NCBI GenBank assembly: GCA_028681335.1
Contig: JAQUIT010000004.1
Span: forward strand, 212,871 to 276,870
Direction: 5' to 3'
Length of the DNA: 64,000 nt
Source of the DNA: Desulfuromonadaceae bacterium
Lineage (GTDB): Bacteria > Desulfobacterota > Desulfuromonadia > Geobacterales > Pseudopelobacteraceae
In this document: positions 42,449 through 51,291 of the stretch, piece by piece
Numbering within the stretch: the first letter of the stretch is position 1
Layout of the letters: every line of letters starts with the position of its first letter
The notes under the pieces: generated by a model
The model's database searches: none
Seen by the model: the letters and a program-made list of their open reading frames with translations, nothing else
Told to the model about the DNA's origin: nothing
Position numbers and translations under genes: made by a program

Positions 42449-43246
42449 TTAGGTAAGTCCGTATTCGGCTGGTGTTGTACCCCTCGGCGCACGACGCCCT
42501 TCAATCGCCTTACGGGATAGATGACGAATCTCTGCCGGATCGGCATCATAGGTAATTTTTCCTTCATGAACTATAGAGATTTTTCCGGTTTCCTCCGAGA
42601 CAACCAGCACCAGAACGTCTGTCTGTTCGGATATCCCCAGCGCAGCCCGGTGACGGGTGCCAAAACTTTTCGCAATATCCGGATTCTGGGACAGGGGAAG
42701 AAAGCAGCCGGCCGAGGTAATCTTTTCTTTTTGTATAATAACCGCGCCGTCATGAATCGGTGAATAGGGGAGAAATATCGACGTAAGCAGCTCGCTGGTC
42801 ACCTTGGCATCAATCTCGGTACCGACTTCAATCAGGTGATCAATCGACATCTGCCTGACAATAACAATCAGGGCCCCAATTCTTCGTTCGGCCAACTCAT
42901 GAAGACCTTTCAAAAGTTCATCAACTGATGTCGTCAGATCAATATCAGTCCGTTCACCCGACTTATGGCGCTTCCAGAATGAAAAAAGAGCACGCTTTAT
43001 GTCACTCTGGAAGATGATTGTCAGAATAACCGGTGCAGAGGAAATCAGAAGATGAAAAAAGTAGGTAGTTGAGGTGAGACCCAGCTTTTTTGCACTGAGT
43101 TCTGCAGCAATGAGGATTACCAGAATCGTAAGGAGCCGAAGGGCGGCTTCTTTCCTGAGAATCAGCGTGCAGCCGAAAACCAGCCCGGCAACAATAAATT
43201 TGTCGAGTAGCCCATACAGTGTAACGCTATCGATAAATGGAGCCAT
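42449..43246 (-). CDS. cdaA: Membrane diadenylate cyclase (CdaA type)
   Basis: A 265-residue c-di-AMP synthase. Three predicted membrane helices occupy residues about 8-85 (FIVAGLVFGCTLIL, LLTILVILIAAEL, HLLISSAPVILTIIF). The DAC catalytic domain then shows the hallmark motifs LPYSPIHDGAVII (DGA) and FGTRHRAALGISEQTDV (RHR). Makes c-di-AMP from two ATP. In Firmicutes the order is cdaA-cdaR-glmM; here no cdaR/YbbR gene lies between cdaA and glmM. The ATG follows AGAGGAAGT. The C-terminal tail is basic. Confidence 0.93.
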   Translation of the reverse strand: MAPFIDSVTLYGLLDKFIVAGLVFGCTLILRKEAALRLLTILVILIAAELSAKKLGLTSTTYFFHLLISSAPVILTIIFQSDIKRALFSFWKRHKSGERTDIDLTTSVDELLKGLHELAERRIGALIVIVRQMSIDHLIEVGTEIDAKVTSELLTSIFLPYSPIHDGAVIIQKEKITSAGCFLPLSQNPDIAKSFGTRHRAALGISEQTDVLVLVVSEETGKISIVHEGKITYDADPAEIRHLSRKAIEGRRAPRGTTPAEYGLT

Positions 43247-43278
43247 ACTTCCTCTTTGAAACTGGCGGTCAGTACCAT

Positions 43279-44484
43279 TTAACTGTGCATTACGGCGTGC
43301 GCCATGTCAGCAACATCGCGCATAGCACGGACATCGTGCACACGCAGAATAGAGGCACCGTTGGATACGGAGATGGCTACCGCAGCGGCAGTACCGAAAA
43401 GCCGGTCATCAGGCTGATCTCTTCCCAGAACCTTCCCGATAAACGACTTACGTGACGGCCCGGAGAGGATCGGCAGACCGAAACCGGACAGTTCCGCCAT
43501 GCGCCGGATCAACGCCATATTGCCCGCGGCATCCTTGCCGAAACCGATGCCAGGATCAATGGCAATACACTCAGCGCAAACACCAGCTTCACGGGCGCGG
43601 ATAATGGATGCCCGAAGTCCGTCGGAAACATCCTTCATCAGGTCATCATACCGGGTGTCCTGCTGCATTTTGTCCGGCGTGCCCCTGGTGTGCATCAACA
43701 CGACACCGGCACCACTGCTGGCAGCCAATGTACCTATCTGCGGGTCAAAATTGAAGCCGCTTATGTCGTTGATAATTTCCGCACCTGCCGACAGAGCGCC
43801 GGCAGCAACAGCGCTTTTCCAGGTATCAACCGATATGGCACACGTAAGTGTACCGGCAAGCCGCTCAATTATCGGGATGATCCGCCTCAGTTCTTCATCA
43901 ATCGACACCGGGTCGGCACCAGGGCGGGTACTTTCGCCGCCAATATCGATGATATCGGCACCCTCCGCTTCCATCTGCAAGGCTTTATCAAACGCCACAT
44001 TTGGGTCACTGAACCTTCCGCCATCTGAAAAAGAGTCCGGCGTAAGATTCAAGATTCCCATAATCAACGGGCGCTGGAGCGACAACGTGCGACGTGATGT
44101 TTTCCACCCGGCCGGAGCGGTTGCGCTTTGTTCCATCAGGCGGTTAAGTTCTTCTGCCAGTGCCGGCAGACCGAACGGCTGTACTTTAAGCTTCAGACAG
44201 AGGCGACGTAACTGCTTGGCTGTCCCGATCAAGACACAGTCAGTCCTGTCAATACTGCAGGCAACCGTGCCACGGGCAACGGCAGCGTCCCCACCCAGAG
44301 ACAGCATCTCCTGCTTAAGGATATTTGCCTGTCGGCACTCCAGTTGAGGAAGATGAATACAGAGCGTACTCATCTTGGGAACCATCTCAACTATGCCGTA
44401 ACCATCAACCGCAACACGCTGCAATTCACGTGCGGCGTGCTCTGAACTCTGCAGTGCCAGCAGTCGTGGTAAAAAGCGGTCCAT
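43279..44484 (-). CDS. folP: Dihydropteroate synthase with N-terminal extension
   Basis: A folate-pathway enzyme joining p-aminobenzoate to the pterin pyrophosphate. The catalytic domain begins near residue 133 (LIMGILNLTPDSFSDGGRFSD), with DIIDIGGESTRPGADP, EIINDISGF, VLMHTRGTP, IDPGIGFGKDA and LSGPSRKSFIG. At 401 residues it exceeds the usual 270-290; the extra 130 residues at the N-terminus (LLALQSSEHAARELQRVAVDG, SIDRTDCVLIGTAKQLRRLC) form an additional domain of unknown role, apparently characteristic of this group. It follows ftsH by 2 nt; ftsH-folP is a common order. Confidence 0.94.
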   Translation of the reverse strand: MDRFLPRLLALQSSEHAARELQRVAVDGYGIVEMVPKMSTLCIHLPQLECRQANILKQEMLSLGGDAAVARGTVACSIDRTDCVLIGTAKQLRRLCLKLKVQPFGLPALAEELNRLMEQSATAPAGWKTSRRTLSLQRPLIMGILNLTPDSFSDGGRFSDPNVAFDKALQMEAEGADIIDIGGESTRPGADPVSIDEELRRIIPIIERLAGTLTCAISVDTWKSAVAAGALSAGAEIINDISGFNFDPQIGTLAASSGAGVVLMHTRGTPDKMQQDTRYDDLMKDVSDGLRASIIRAREAGVCAECIAIDPGIGFGKDAAGNMALIRRMAELSGFGLPILSGPSRKSFIGKVLGRDQPDDRLFGTAAAVAISVSNGASILRVHDVRAMRDVADMAHAVMHS

Positions 44485-44486
44485 AC

Positions 44487-46364
44487 CTACACTTCGATAT
44501 CGGTGTGAGGCGCTACCGGTTCAGTTGATTCAGCCGGTGGTGGCTGAGGTGGTTCCACGGAGACCAGTTTGCCGGTTTTGATGATTTCGTCTACCTGATC
44601 ACCAGTCAGATTCTCCTTCTCAATCAGGCATTCAGAAAGATCATGGAGGGTCTTGATATTCTCCTGCAACAGACCAAAGGCACGTTCATATGATTCGTCG
44701 ACAATGCGCTTGATCTCGTCATCAATATGCTCGGCGACCTTCTCACTGAAGTTCTTGTGCATCGCCATTTCACGACCAAGGAAGATGGATTCATCCTTCT
44801 TGCCAAAGGAGAGCGGCCCCATTTTGTCGCTCATACCCCATTCGCATACCATCTTGCGGGCCATTTCGGTGGCACGCTCTATGTCGTTACCGGCACCGGT
44901 TGTGAATGTGTTGAAAATCAGTTTTTCGGCCGCACGGCCACCCATCAGGACCGCAATGCGTGCCAACAGGGACTCGCGGGAATAGCTGTGTTTGTCTTCG
45001 ATCGGAAGCTGCATTGTGACACCCAGCGCCCGACCTCGGGGAATAATGGAAACCTTGTGGATCGGATCGGTGCCGGGAACCATCTTGGCAACCAGGGTAT
45101 GGCCGGCTTCGTGGTAGGCGGTACTCTTCTTCTCCTCATCAGAAATGACCATACTGCGGCGTTCGGCCCCCATCATGACCTTATCCTTGGCACTGTCGAA
45201 ATCACTCGGTTCGGCAACGGTTTTATTCAGGCGGGCAGCCAGCAGAGCCGCTTCATTAACCAGGTTGGCCAGATCCGCACCGGAAAAACCGGGGGTACCG
45301 CGGGCGATTACCGCCAGATCAACATCCGGAGAGAGTGGCACTTTCTTGGAGTGAACCTTGAGAATCATTTCGCGGCCCTTAACATCGGGACGCGGGACAA
45401 CGACCTGACGGTCAAAACGTCCCGGACGAAGCAGAGCAGGGTCAAGGACATCAGGACGGTTGGTAGCAGCGATCAGGATTACTCCTTCATTTGACTCGAA
45501 TCCATCCATCTCCACCAACAGCTGGTTGAGAGTCTGCTCACGCTCATCGTGGCCTCCCCCCATACCGGCACCGCGATGGCGGCCGACCGCATCTATTTCA
45601 TCAATGAAGATGATGCATGGCGCGCTCTTTTTCCCCTGCAGAAAAAGGTCACGAACACGGCTTGCACCGACACCGACAAACATCTCTACAAAGTCAGACC
45701 CGGATATGGAGAAAAACGGAACACCGGCCTCACCGGCAACAGCACGGGCCAGAAGTGTCTTTCCTGTTCCCGGAGGGCCCACCAGGAGCACCCCTTTAGG
45801 AATTTTACCACCCAGCGCAGTGAACTTTTTCGGTTCTCTCAAAAAGGCGATAATTTCTTCCAACTCTTCTTTGGCCTCTTCAATACCGGCAACATCTTCA
45901 AAGGTTATCTTACCCTGTGATTCGGTTAACAGCTTGGCGCGACTCTTGCCAAACGACATGGCCTTCCCGCCCCCAGCCTGCATCTGACGCATGAAGAAGA
46001 TCCAGACTCCAACCAGCAGGATCAGCGGAAACCAGGAGATAAAAATAGAAAACCAGGAGAACTTTTCCTCTTCCGGCTTGGCATTGATAGTAACCTTTTT
46101 TTCCAGCAGCTTCTTGGTCAGGTCCGCGTCGGAATACGGTTTATAGGTATGAAAATCCTTGCCGTCCTTCCCCTCAAACTTACCGGTAATATCGTTGCCC
46201 TGAATGACAACAGCAGTGATCTTCCCCGCATCAACCTGGTTCATAAAATCGCTAAAATTAAGCTTTTCTGCAGTTGTCCGCGGCTTGTTGAACATGTTGA
46301 AAAGCAGGATCATCATCAGGCTGATGACAAGCCAGAGTGAGAGATTCTTGTAAAACTGGTTCAA
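44487..46364 (-). CDS. ftsH: ATP-dependent zinc metalloprotease FtsH
   Basis: A 625-residue membrane AAA+ protease that removes damaged and regulatory membrane proteins. Two membrane segments: about residues 7-25 ([15 protein letters not shown]) and 95-115 ([18 protein letters not shown]), with a periplasmic domain between. AAA motifs: [32 protein letters not shown] and the second region of homology [20 protein letters not shown]. The zinc site is HEAGH. The C-terminus is Pro/Glu-rich. I place the start at TTG ([13 protein letters not shown]), preceded by GGGGG; an ATG 19 codons upstream is less like the family. Confidence 0.94.
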   Translation of the reverse strand: MNQFYKNLSLWLVISLMMILLFNMFNKPRTTAEKLNFSDFMNQVDAGKITAVVIQGNDITGKFEGKDGKDFHTYKPYSDADLTKKLLEKKVTINAKPEEEKFSWFSIFISWFPLILLVGVWIFFMRQMQAGGGKAMSFGKSRAKLLTESQGKITFEDVAGIEEAKEELEEIIAFLREPKKFTALGGKIPKGVLLVGPPGTGKTLLARAVAGEAGVPFFSISGSDFVEMFVGVGASRVRDLFLQGKKSAPCIIFIDEIDAVGRHRGAGMGGGHDEREQTLNQLLVEMDGFESNEGVILIAATNRPDVLDPALLRPGRFDRQVVVPRPDVKGREMILKVHSKKVPLSPDVDLAVIARGTPGFSGADLANLVNEAALLAARLNKTVAEPSDFDSAKDKVMMGAERRSMVISDEEKKSTAYHEAGHTLVAKMVPGTDPIHKVSIIPRGRALGVTMQLPIEDKHSYSRESLLARIAVLMGGRAAEKLIFNTFTTGAGNDIERATEMARKMVCEWGMSDKMGPLSFGKKDESIFLGREMAMHKNFSEKVAEHIDDEIKRIVDESYERAFGLLQENIKTLHDLSECLIEKENLTGDQVDEIIKTGKLVSVEPPQPPPAESTEPVAPHTDIEV

Positions 46365-46453
46365 GGTAAACCCCCGTGTAATATGCGTGTATATAACGTT
46401 GAAAATTTGTAAAACTAGCATACTGGGTAGATGTTGACAAGCTGATTTACTCT

Positions 46454-47542
46454 TCAGCGGCCCATCATGATGCCTAAATCCTCAGCCGTATGAACGATTT
46501 CACCATCCGGATCAACAAGGTTAAGTTCGCTGGTGGCATCTTCAATCGAAACGGTAGCGATATCTCTGCCGCGCAGACAGGCCATCCGGCCGAACTCACC
46601 GGCAGCTACCATCGCAACAGCTTTGGTACCAAAACGGCTCCCCAGTGAGCGGTCAAAGGTAGTTGGTGAGCCGCCGCGCTGTAAATGACCGAGTACGGTG
46701 ACGCGCACGTCCATCTCCAGACACTGTTCAATCTGTTTCGCCACGTACTGGCCAATGCCACCCAGCCGTTCGATGATATTGCGTTCATCGGCTGCTTTGG
46801 CGACTACGCGCCCACCGCCGGCGGGAAAAGCACCCTCGGCGGCCACGATGATGCTGAAGCGTCTCCCGCGACCGGAGCGTTTCTTTATGGACGCGCAGAT
46901 TTCCTCAATATCAAAGGGAATTTCCGGGATAAGTATCACATCTGCTCCTCCGGCTATACCGGATTCCAGGGCGATCCAGCCGGCGTAGCGCCCCATAACC
47001 TCCAGAATCATCACCCGATGATGGCTCTCGGCAGTGGTATGCAGCTTGTCCAGTGCATCGGTAGCGGTTTCCAGTGCCGAATTATAGCCAAAGGTCAAGT
47101 CGGTGCCACGCAGGTCATTATCGATGGTTTTCGGCACACCAACCACCGGCACCCCTTTTTTAGCCAGCTCCAGAGCTATTTTGAGTGACCCTTCCCCCCC
47201 AATGGCAATCAGAGCATCCAGTCCCAAGATGCGGGTGTTTTCAACAACCCTGTCAGACAGATCTACCGTAACGACTTGTCCGTCCCGCTCAACCGGATAG
47301 GAAAAGGGGTTGCCGCGGTTTGTTGTTCCCAGGATGGTGCCGCCACGGGGGAGGATGCCGCGCACGCTCTCCAGTGTCAGCGGGCGGCATTTATTGAGAT
47401 CAAGCAGTCCGTCAAAGCCATCCTCTATGCCGATGACTTCCCAGCCATGCTGAATGATGGCACTTTTGACCACTCCTCGAATGACGGCATTCAAGCCGGG
47501 GCAGTCACCGCCTCCTGTAAGTATACCGATTTTCTTGATCAT
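46454..47542 (-). CDS. 6-phosphofructokinase (group III-like variant)
   Basis: A 362-residue phosphofructokinase. Motifs: [58 protein letters not shown] and MGRYAGWIA. The residue equivalent to E. coli Gly104 is Gly (as in ATP enzymes), while Lys replaces Gly124 (as in PPi enzymes); the usual Asp of GGDGS is Glu. This combination is known in group III or mixed enzymes, so the phosphoryl donor is best left open, ATP being more likely. GGGAGGTTTC sets the start. A second, shorter PFK is encoded at 56405-57367. Confidence 0.88.
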   Translation of the reverse strand: MIKKIGILTGGGDCPGLNAVIRGVVKSAIIQHGWEVIGIEDGFDGLLDLNKCRPLTLESVRGILPRGGTILGTTNRGNPFSYPVERDGQVVTVDLSDRVVENTRILGLDALIAIGGEGSLKIALELAKKGVPVVGVPKTIDNDLRGTDLTFGYNSALETATDALDKLHTTAESHHRVMILEVMGRYAGWIALESGIAGGADVILIPEIPFDIEEICASIKKRSGRGRRFSIIVAAEGAFPAGGGRVVAKAADERNIIERLGGIGQYVAKQIEQCLEMDVRVTVLGHLQRGGSPTTFDRSLGSRFGTKAVAMVAAGEFGRMACLRGRDIATVSIEDATSELNLVDPDGEIVHTAEDLGIMMGR

Positions 47543-47873
47543 GAAACCTCCCGTACAATAGCCGTAAAATTCTTCTTAAACAACCCAAGCCTGTATCAGT
47601 TCAGTCCCGTCATAGTGCCACATTGCGAACCTGGCTGCAATCAACCTATGCAGACTCATAATAACACAAGCTGATAAGCCCGTTTTGAGCTGTTAAAAAA
47701 AACTGTTTTCACGGTAAAAGCTTTATATTGCGTAGCCAACGCCGGACCACGCAGAAAAATACAATTTTCTTCACCCGCCTTCACTGAAATTAATGCTATA
47801 TATGACTTAATGAGAGACCGGATGTCGAGTAGTCACATACCGACAATATGGATTTTACCAAGGAGCAGCAAAT
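47543..47873. other. Divergent intergenic region
   Basis: About 330 nt between pfk (minus) and the LysM gene (plus). It must hold two promoters. A TATATA/TATATG-rich stretch near 47798-47808 may be the -10 area of the plus-strand gene. No ORF, RNA or clear operator was found. Confidence 0.4.
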
Positions 47874-48935
47874 ATGAGGCTGGTCAAAATAGCAGCATGT
47901 GTACTGGCGGTAATTGCGCTGGTTCCTGTGACAGGCGGTGCTGCTCAGAATGAATTTGATTTGGATCTCCGTGAGTTGCGACACGGCTGGGTCGCCCCCC
48001 CCCAGCACAATCAGCAGTCACCGGCACCTGCATCGCTTGAAATCGACCTGAAAGAGCTGCGCAAAATAGCTCCACCGCTCACGGCCAAACCAACCCGGAA
48101 TCCCCACAACACCGCACCTGCAGCCGGAACTGACACCGCTGCCGCTCATGGATCCGGCCAGGAGAGTATCCATGTGGTTCTTCCGGGAGAGCACCTGTTC
48201 ATAATCCTGATGAAGTATTACGGGCTGTCAAACCAGGCTGCCGAGTTGCTGATTCCGGAGGTTATGCGCCTGAACGGAGTGACTTCACCCAAAGCCCTCA
48301 AGATCGGGCAGCGTTTGCGTATACCCCTGCCGTATAAAAACGGTAAAATGGCCGCCACACCACTCGTAACCGAACGTGAAACCAACCTGCCTGCGCCTGC
48401 TGCAGTCGATATTCCAGTTTCAACTGTCGCAACTGAAGTTCTTAATTCACCTGCCGCAGCTGAGCCGGCTTCATCCCCCTCACCCATTCCCGCACCAGAC
48501 AGCATTACTGTCACCCCAGCCCCACCCTGTGTACTGGCGCATGACCTACTGGAGAAACTGGGACTGCTGGAGCCATCGACCATCAGCATTCATGGCAAGG
48601 AGACTGTCAGCGCAGCTTCCGCAGACCGAGGTATAATAGTAGTCTGCGGGATCTCTGAGGCTGAAAGGTATACCTACGAACGACTGTTGAACCGAAATGA
48701 CAAGCGGTTCATCTCCCTCGATGAGGATGAGCCGGCGTATTGTGTCGTGGAGAAAATGGCCAGCCAACTAGGGCTGGTTTTCAGCAAACGGGGCAACGAA
48801 TCTGAATCCAGTTCAACATCCTATTACTTTGAACCTTTTGCAGCATGGACACACGGCATTCAACTCACTATCGAACCTGTGTCGCGAGACACTGACCGCA
48901 CAGCTAACGACAACCCAGACAGTTCCAAGGAGTGA
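47874..48935 (+). CDS. Exported LysM-domain protein with twin DLxELR motifs
   Basis: A 353-residue secreted protein. Signal peptide 1-23. Two similar short motifs follow, FDLDLRELRHGW (28-39) and LEIDLKELRKIA (55-66), in a Pro/Ala-rich region. A LysM domain lies at about 99-151 (VLPGEHLFIILMKYYGLSNQAAELLIPEVMRLNG, then LKIGQRLRIPLP). A low-complexity Pro/Ala linker (160-220) leads to a C-terminal domain of about 120 residues (GIIVVCGISEAERYTYERLL, YCVVEKMASQLGLVFSKRG) that I do not recognise. CCAAGGAGCAGCAAAT precedes the ATG. Its stop is 3 nt before a response regulator gene, so the two are expressed together. Confidence 0.75.
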   Translation: MRLVKIAACVLAVIALVPVTGGAAQNEFDLDLRELRHGWVAPPQHNQQSPAPASLEIDLKELRKIAPPLTAKPTRNPHNTAPAAGTDTAAAHGSGQESIHVVLPGEHLFIILMKYYGLSNQAAELLIPEVMRLNGVTSPKALKIGQRLRIPLPYKNGKMAATPLVTERETNLPAPAAVDIPVSTVATEVLNSPAAAEPASSPSPIPAPDSITVTPAPPCVLAHDLLEKLGLLEPSTISIHGKETVSAASADRGIIVVCGISEAERYTYERLLNRNDKRFISLDEDEPAYCVVEKMASQLGLVFSKRGNESESSSTSYYFEPFAAWTHGIQLTIEPVSRDTDRTANDNPDSSKE

Positions 48936-48938
48936 ATT

Positions 48939-49652
48939 ATGGCGCCTCTCGCCACCGCGCAAACTATTTTAATTATTGACGATGAGCCGCTCAGTGTAGC
49001 GATGCTCGCCAACCTGCTTGAGGAGGAATACCGGATCACTATTGCTCATAGCGGCCAGGAGGCGCTGGATATTATCTCACACACTCCACCCGATCTGATT
49101 CTGCTTGATATCCTCATGCCCGGCATGGACGGCTACGAGGTATTCAATACTGTTAAACAAAATCCGGAGCTGAAGGATGTGCCGATACTGTTCATAACCG
49201 CTTTGGGGGCAGAGGAGTGTGAGTCGGAGGGATTGGAAATGGGGGCGGGCGACTATATTACCAAACCGTTCAATTCTGCTCTCGTCAGGCTACGCGTCAG
49301 GAACCACCTGGAATTGAAGCGCCAAAGAGACCTTTTGACCGCACGGACGATTGAATTACAGCGCCTCAACAACGAACTTGAGCGTGAAGTGAATGAGCGT
49401 TCCACCGTTCAAATATCCAATGAGCAGTTGATCAACGAGCTGCGCGCGGCCATGGCAGAGGTTAAGACACTCAGCGGATTGCTCCCCATCTGCGCATCAT
49501 GCAAGCAGGTGCGCGATGATCAGGGTTACTGGAGCCAGATAGATACCTACCTGAGAAAACATACCGATATTTCCTTTAGCCACGGCCTGTGTACGGAGTG
49601 CGCCCACAAACTCTATCCCGATTTTTGCACCCCGAAACAAGAGCTGGAGTGA
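48939..49652 (+). CDS. Response regulator with C-terminal Cys-pair domain
   Basis: A 237-residue protein. The receiver (residues 8-125) has the acidic pocket in ILIIDDEPLS, phosphoacceptor Asp57 in LILLDILMPGMDGYE, and Lys109 in YITKPFN. A coiled coil follows (about 125-180, LKRQRDLLTARTIELQRLNNELERE). The last 55 residues carry LLPICASCKQVRDDQGYW and HGLCTECAHKLYPDF, two CxxC pairs (C185/C188, C218/C221). This zinc-ribbon-like tail is also found at the end of many PAS/GAF sensor proteins and has no assigned function. No DNA-binding domain or histidine kinase is adjacent. Coupled to the LysM gene. Confidence 0.85.
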   Translation: MAPLATAQTILIIDDEPLSVAMLANLLEEEYRITIAHSGQEALDIISHTPPDLILLDILMPGMDGYEVFNTVKQNPELKDVPILFITALGAEECESEGLEMGAGDYITKPFNSALVRLRVRNHLELKRQRDLLTARTIELQRLNNELEREVNERSTVQISNEQLINELRAAMAEVKTLSGLLPICASCKQVRDDQGYWSQIDTYLRKHTDISFSHGLCTECAHKLYPDFCTPKQELE

Positions 49653-49670
49653 AGTGTGTGTCAATGCTAT

Positions 49671-49710
49671 CCGGCCGCAATCTGATCCTATATGATCAGG
49701 TTGCGGCCGG
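49671..49710 (+). terminator. Large hairpin downstream of the response regulator gene
   Basis: Arms CCGGCCGCAA and TTGCGGCCGG, with inner arms CTGATC and GATCAG and a 6-nt loop, form a 40-nt near-perfect palindrome 18 nt after the stop. No U-tract follows, so it may terminate weakly or protect the 3' end. Confidence 0.5.
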
Positions 49711-49817
49711 GCAGATTGAGGTAATTCCTAGAACGCTGACGCCCCCACCTGTAGAATGACCTCCCCCCTATACATTCAAAATAGAAGTCGTTGCGGTGAG
49801 CGCATCTCCTGGCAGGT

Positions 49818-51164
49818 TCACACCGGGCGGGTTCGCGCATATGGCTTACGCCCATGGTTTTTACCCCTTTTCTTACCGTACTGGTGAGTCGAAGTTGCGC
49901 GCACCACGGATGCTGCCGCCATCAACCTAACGCCGTGTGAGGCGGCTGAACTTTTCAGAGGAACCTTCCTCTCCAGAGGAGCGGGTGCTTGTATGGATTC
50001 CTTAACCGCAGTCAACCTCTGGTTGTCGCTCTGATTGACATCCGGTTTCCGGAACTCAGCCACAGCAATGGTAGAGATATCGCTACGCAGCTGATTAAAC
50101 TGCCGTATGCTCCGATAGTTCAGACGGTTTGTCAGCATGATTACAAACAGATCCTGCTTCGGATCTATCCAGATGGAAGAACCACTGTACCCGGTGTGCC
50201 CAAAGGAAGCCTCAGAGAACAATCTCCCCTTCGGGGCAGAATAAGGGGAATCAATATCCCATCCCAGACCGCGCGCCACGGTACCATTACGGCTGATAAT
50301 CGGGGAGGTCATCAATTTTACCGCCCGTTCCGACAAAATTTTCCTGTCATCAAGGGTACCGCGGTTAAGCATCAGACGAGCATATCTGGCGAGATCCTGT
50401 GCAGAACTGAAGAGACCGGCATGCCCCGCAACGCTCCCCAGAAGACGTGCATTACGATCCTGGACGGTTCCGCTTTCGATTCCCAAAGTCGGTGCAATCC
50501 GATCAACAAGATTCTTTGTCGGCAGAAACATGGTTTCAGGGGTCTGAAGCGGCATAAAAATTTGTTCGCGGCAAAAAGCATCCAGTGGCTTGCCCGAGAC
50601 CCGATGCACAAGTTCTCCCAACAGGATAAAGTTAATATCGGCATATTTGAAGCTATTGCCCGTTTCAAGCTGATTTTTCTCTGCCGCGGCCCTGTCGATA
50701 GCAGTTTTCATGGCCTGATCTTCACTCATCTCAAAGTCCGTGAGTCCTGATGTATGGGTCATCAAATTGATGATAGTGACACTTTTATGTTCCGAATCCT
50801 TGAATTCGGGGAACCAGTGCCCCAATGTGTCCAACAGGGTGATCTGTCCCTCATCAATAAGCTTCATCACCGCTGGCGTAGTTGCGATTACCTTTGTCAG
50901 GGAAGCGATATCGAAGATGGTCTGTTGGTCGATTAGTGGTGCACCCGGGCTGTCGGACAGCCGCCCACGGGCGGTGCTGGAGAGGATACCGGAGTGGTTG
51001 CCTATCACAACGACTCCACCGGCAATAAGGTTGTTGGAAATGGCCAGATCCATGAGCAGGTCTATCGCAGCGACGCGGCCGAAATCCAACTCCCCATCCG
51101 CTGCAAACAGGTTAGAGGCTTGAAAAAACAGGCAGAGTGAAATGAAACAGCAAAAAAGACGCAC
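49818..51164 (-). CDS. Exported beta-lactamase-like serine hydrolase
   Basis: A 448-residue serine hydrolase of the class C beta-lactamase/DD-peptidase superfamily. Signal peptide 1-21. Motifs: FDIASLTKVIATTPAVM (catalytic S-L-T-K), FKYADINFILLGEL (Tyr motif) and FGHTGYSGSSIWID (HTG in place of KTG). Probably acts on cell-wall peptides or related amides or esters; a true beta-lactamase is not implied. The last 65 residues are unusual: an Ala/Ser-rich stretch and then a very basic end (QYGKKRGKNHGRKPYARTRP). The start is GTG with GAAGG upstream. It lies 127 nt after the PBP gene and runs in the same direction. Confidence 0.85.
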   Translation of the reverse strand: MRLFCCFISLCLFFQASNLFAADGELDFGRVAAIDLLMDLAISNNLIAGGVVVIGNHSGILSSTARGRLSDSPGAPLIDQQTIFDIASLTKVIATTPAVMKLIDEGQITLLDTLGHWFPEFKDSEHKSVTIINLMTHTSGLTDFEMSEDQAMKTAIDRAAAEKNQLETGNSFKYADINFILLGELVHRVSGKPLDAFCREQIFMPLQTPETMFLPTKNLVDRIAPTLGIESGTVQDRNARLLGSVAGHAGLFSSAQDLARYARLMLNRGTLDDRKILSERAVKLMTSPIISRNGTVARGLGWDIDSPYSAPKGRLFSEASFGHTGYSGSSIWIDPKQDLFVIMLTNRLNYRSIRQFNQLRSDISTIAVAEFRKPDVNQSDNQRLTAVKESIQAPAPLERKVPLKSSAASHGVRLMAAASVVRATSTHQYGKKRGKNHGRKPYARTRPV

Positions 51165-51291
51165 AGTAGACCTTCGCCTCGTTCAGGCAGTTAATTGGAG
51201 TTATTGAAGGCTTCCGGGCGGAGCATGAGCATCCGAACGGTTACCGTACCATGAGAGCCGATGTGCATGATGTGATATCGGTCACCTTATA

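Noticed and set aside
49818..51164. Beta-lactamase resistance gene
   Set aside because: The SxxK-Tyr-HTG set also fits DD-peptidases and esterases, and the sequence is not like a known resistance enzyme.
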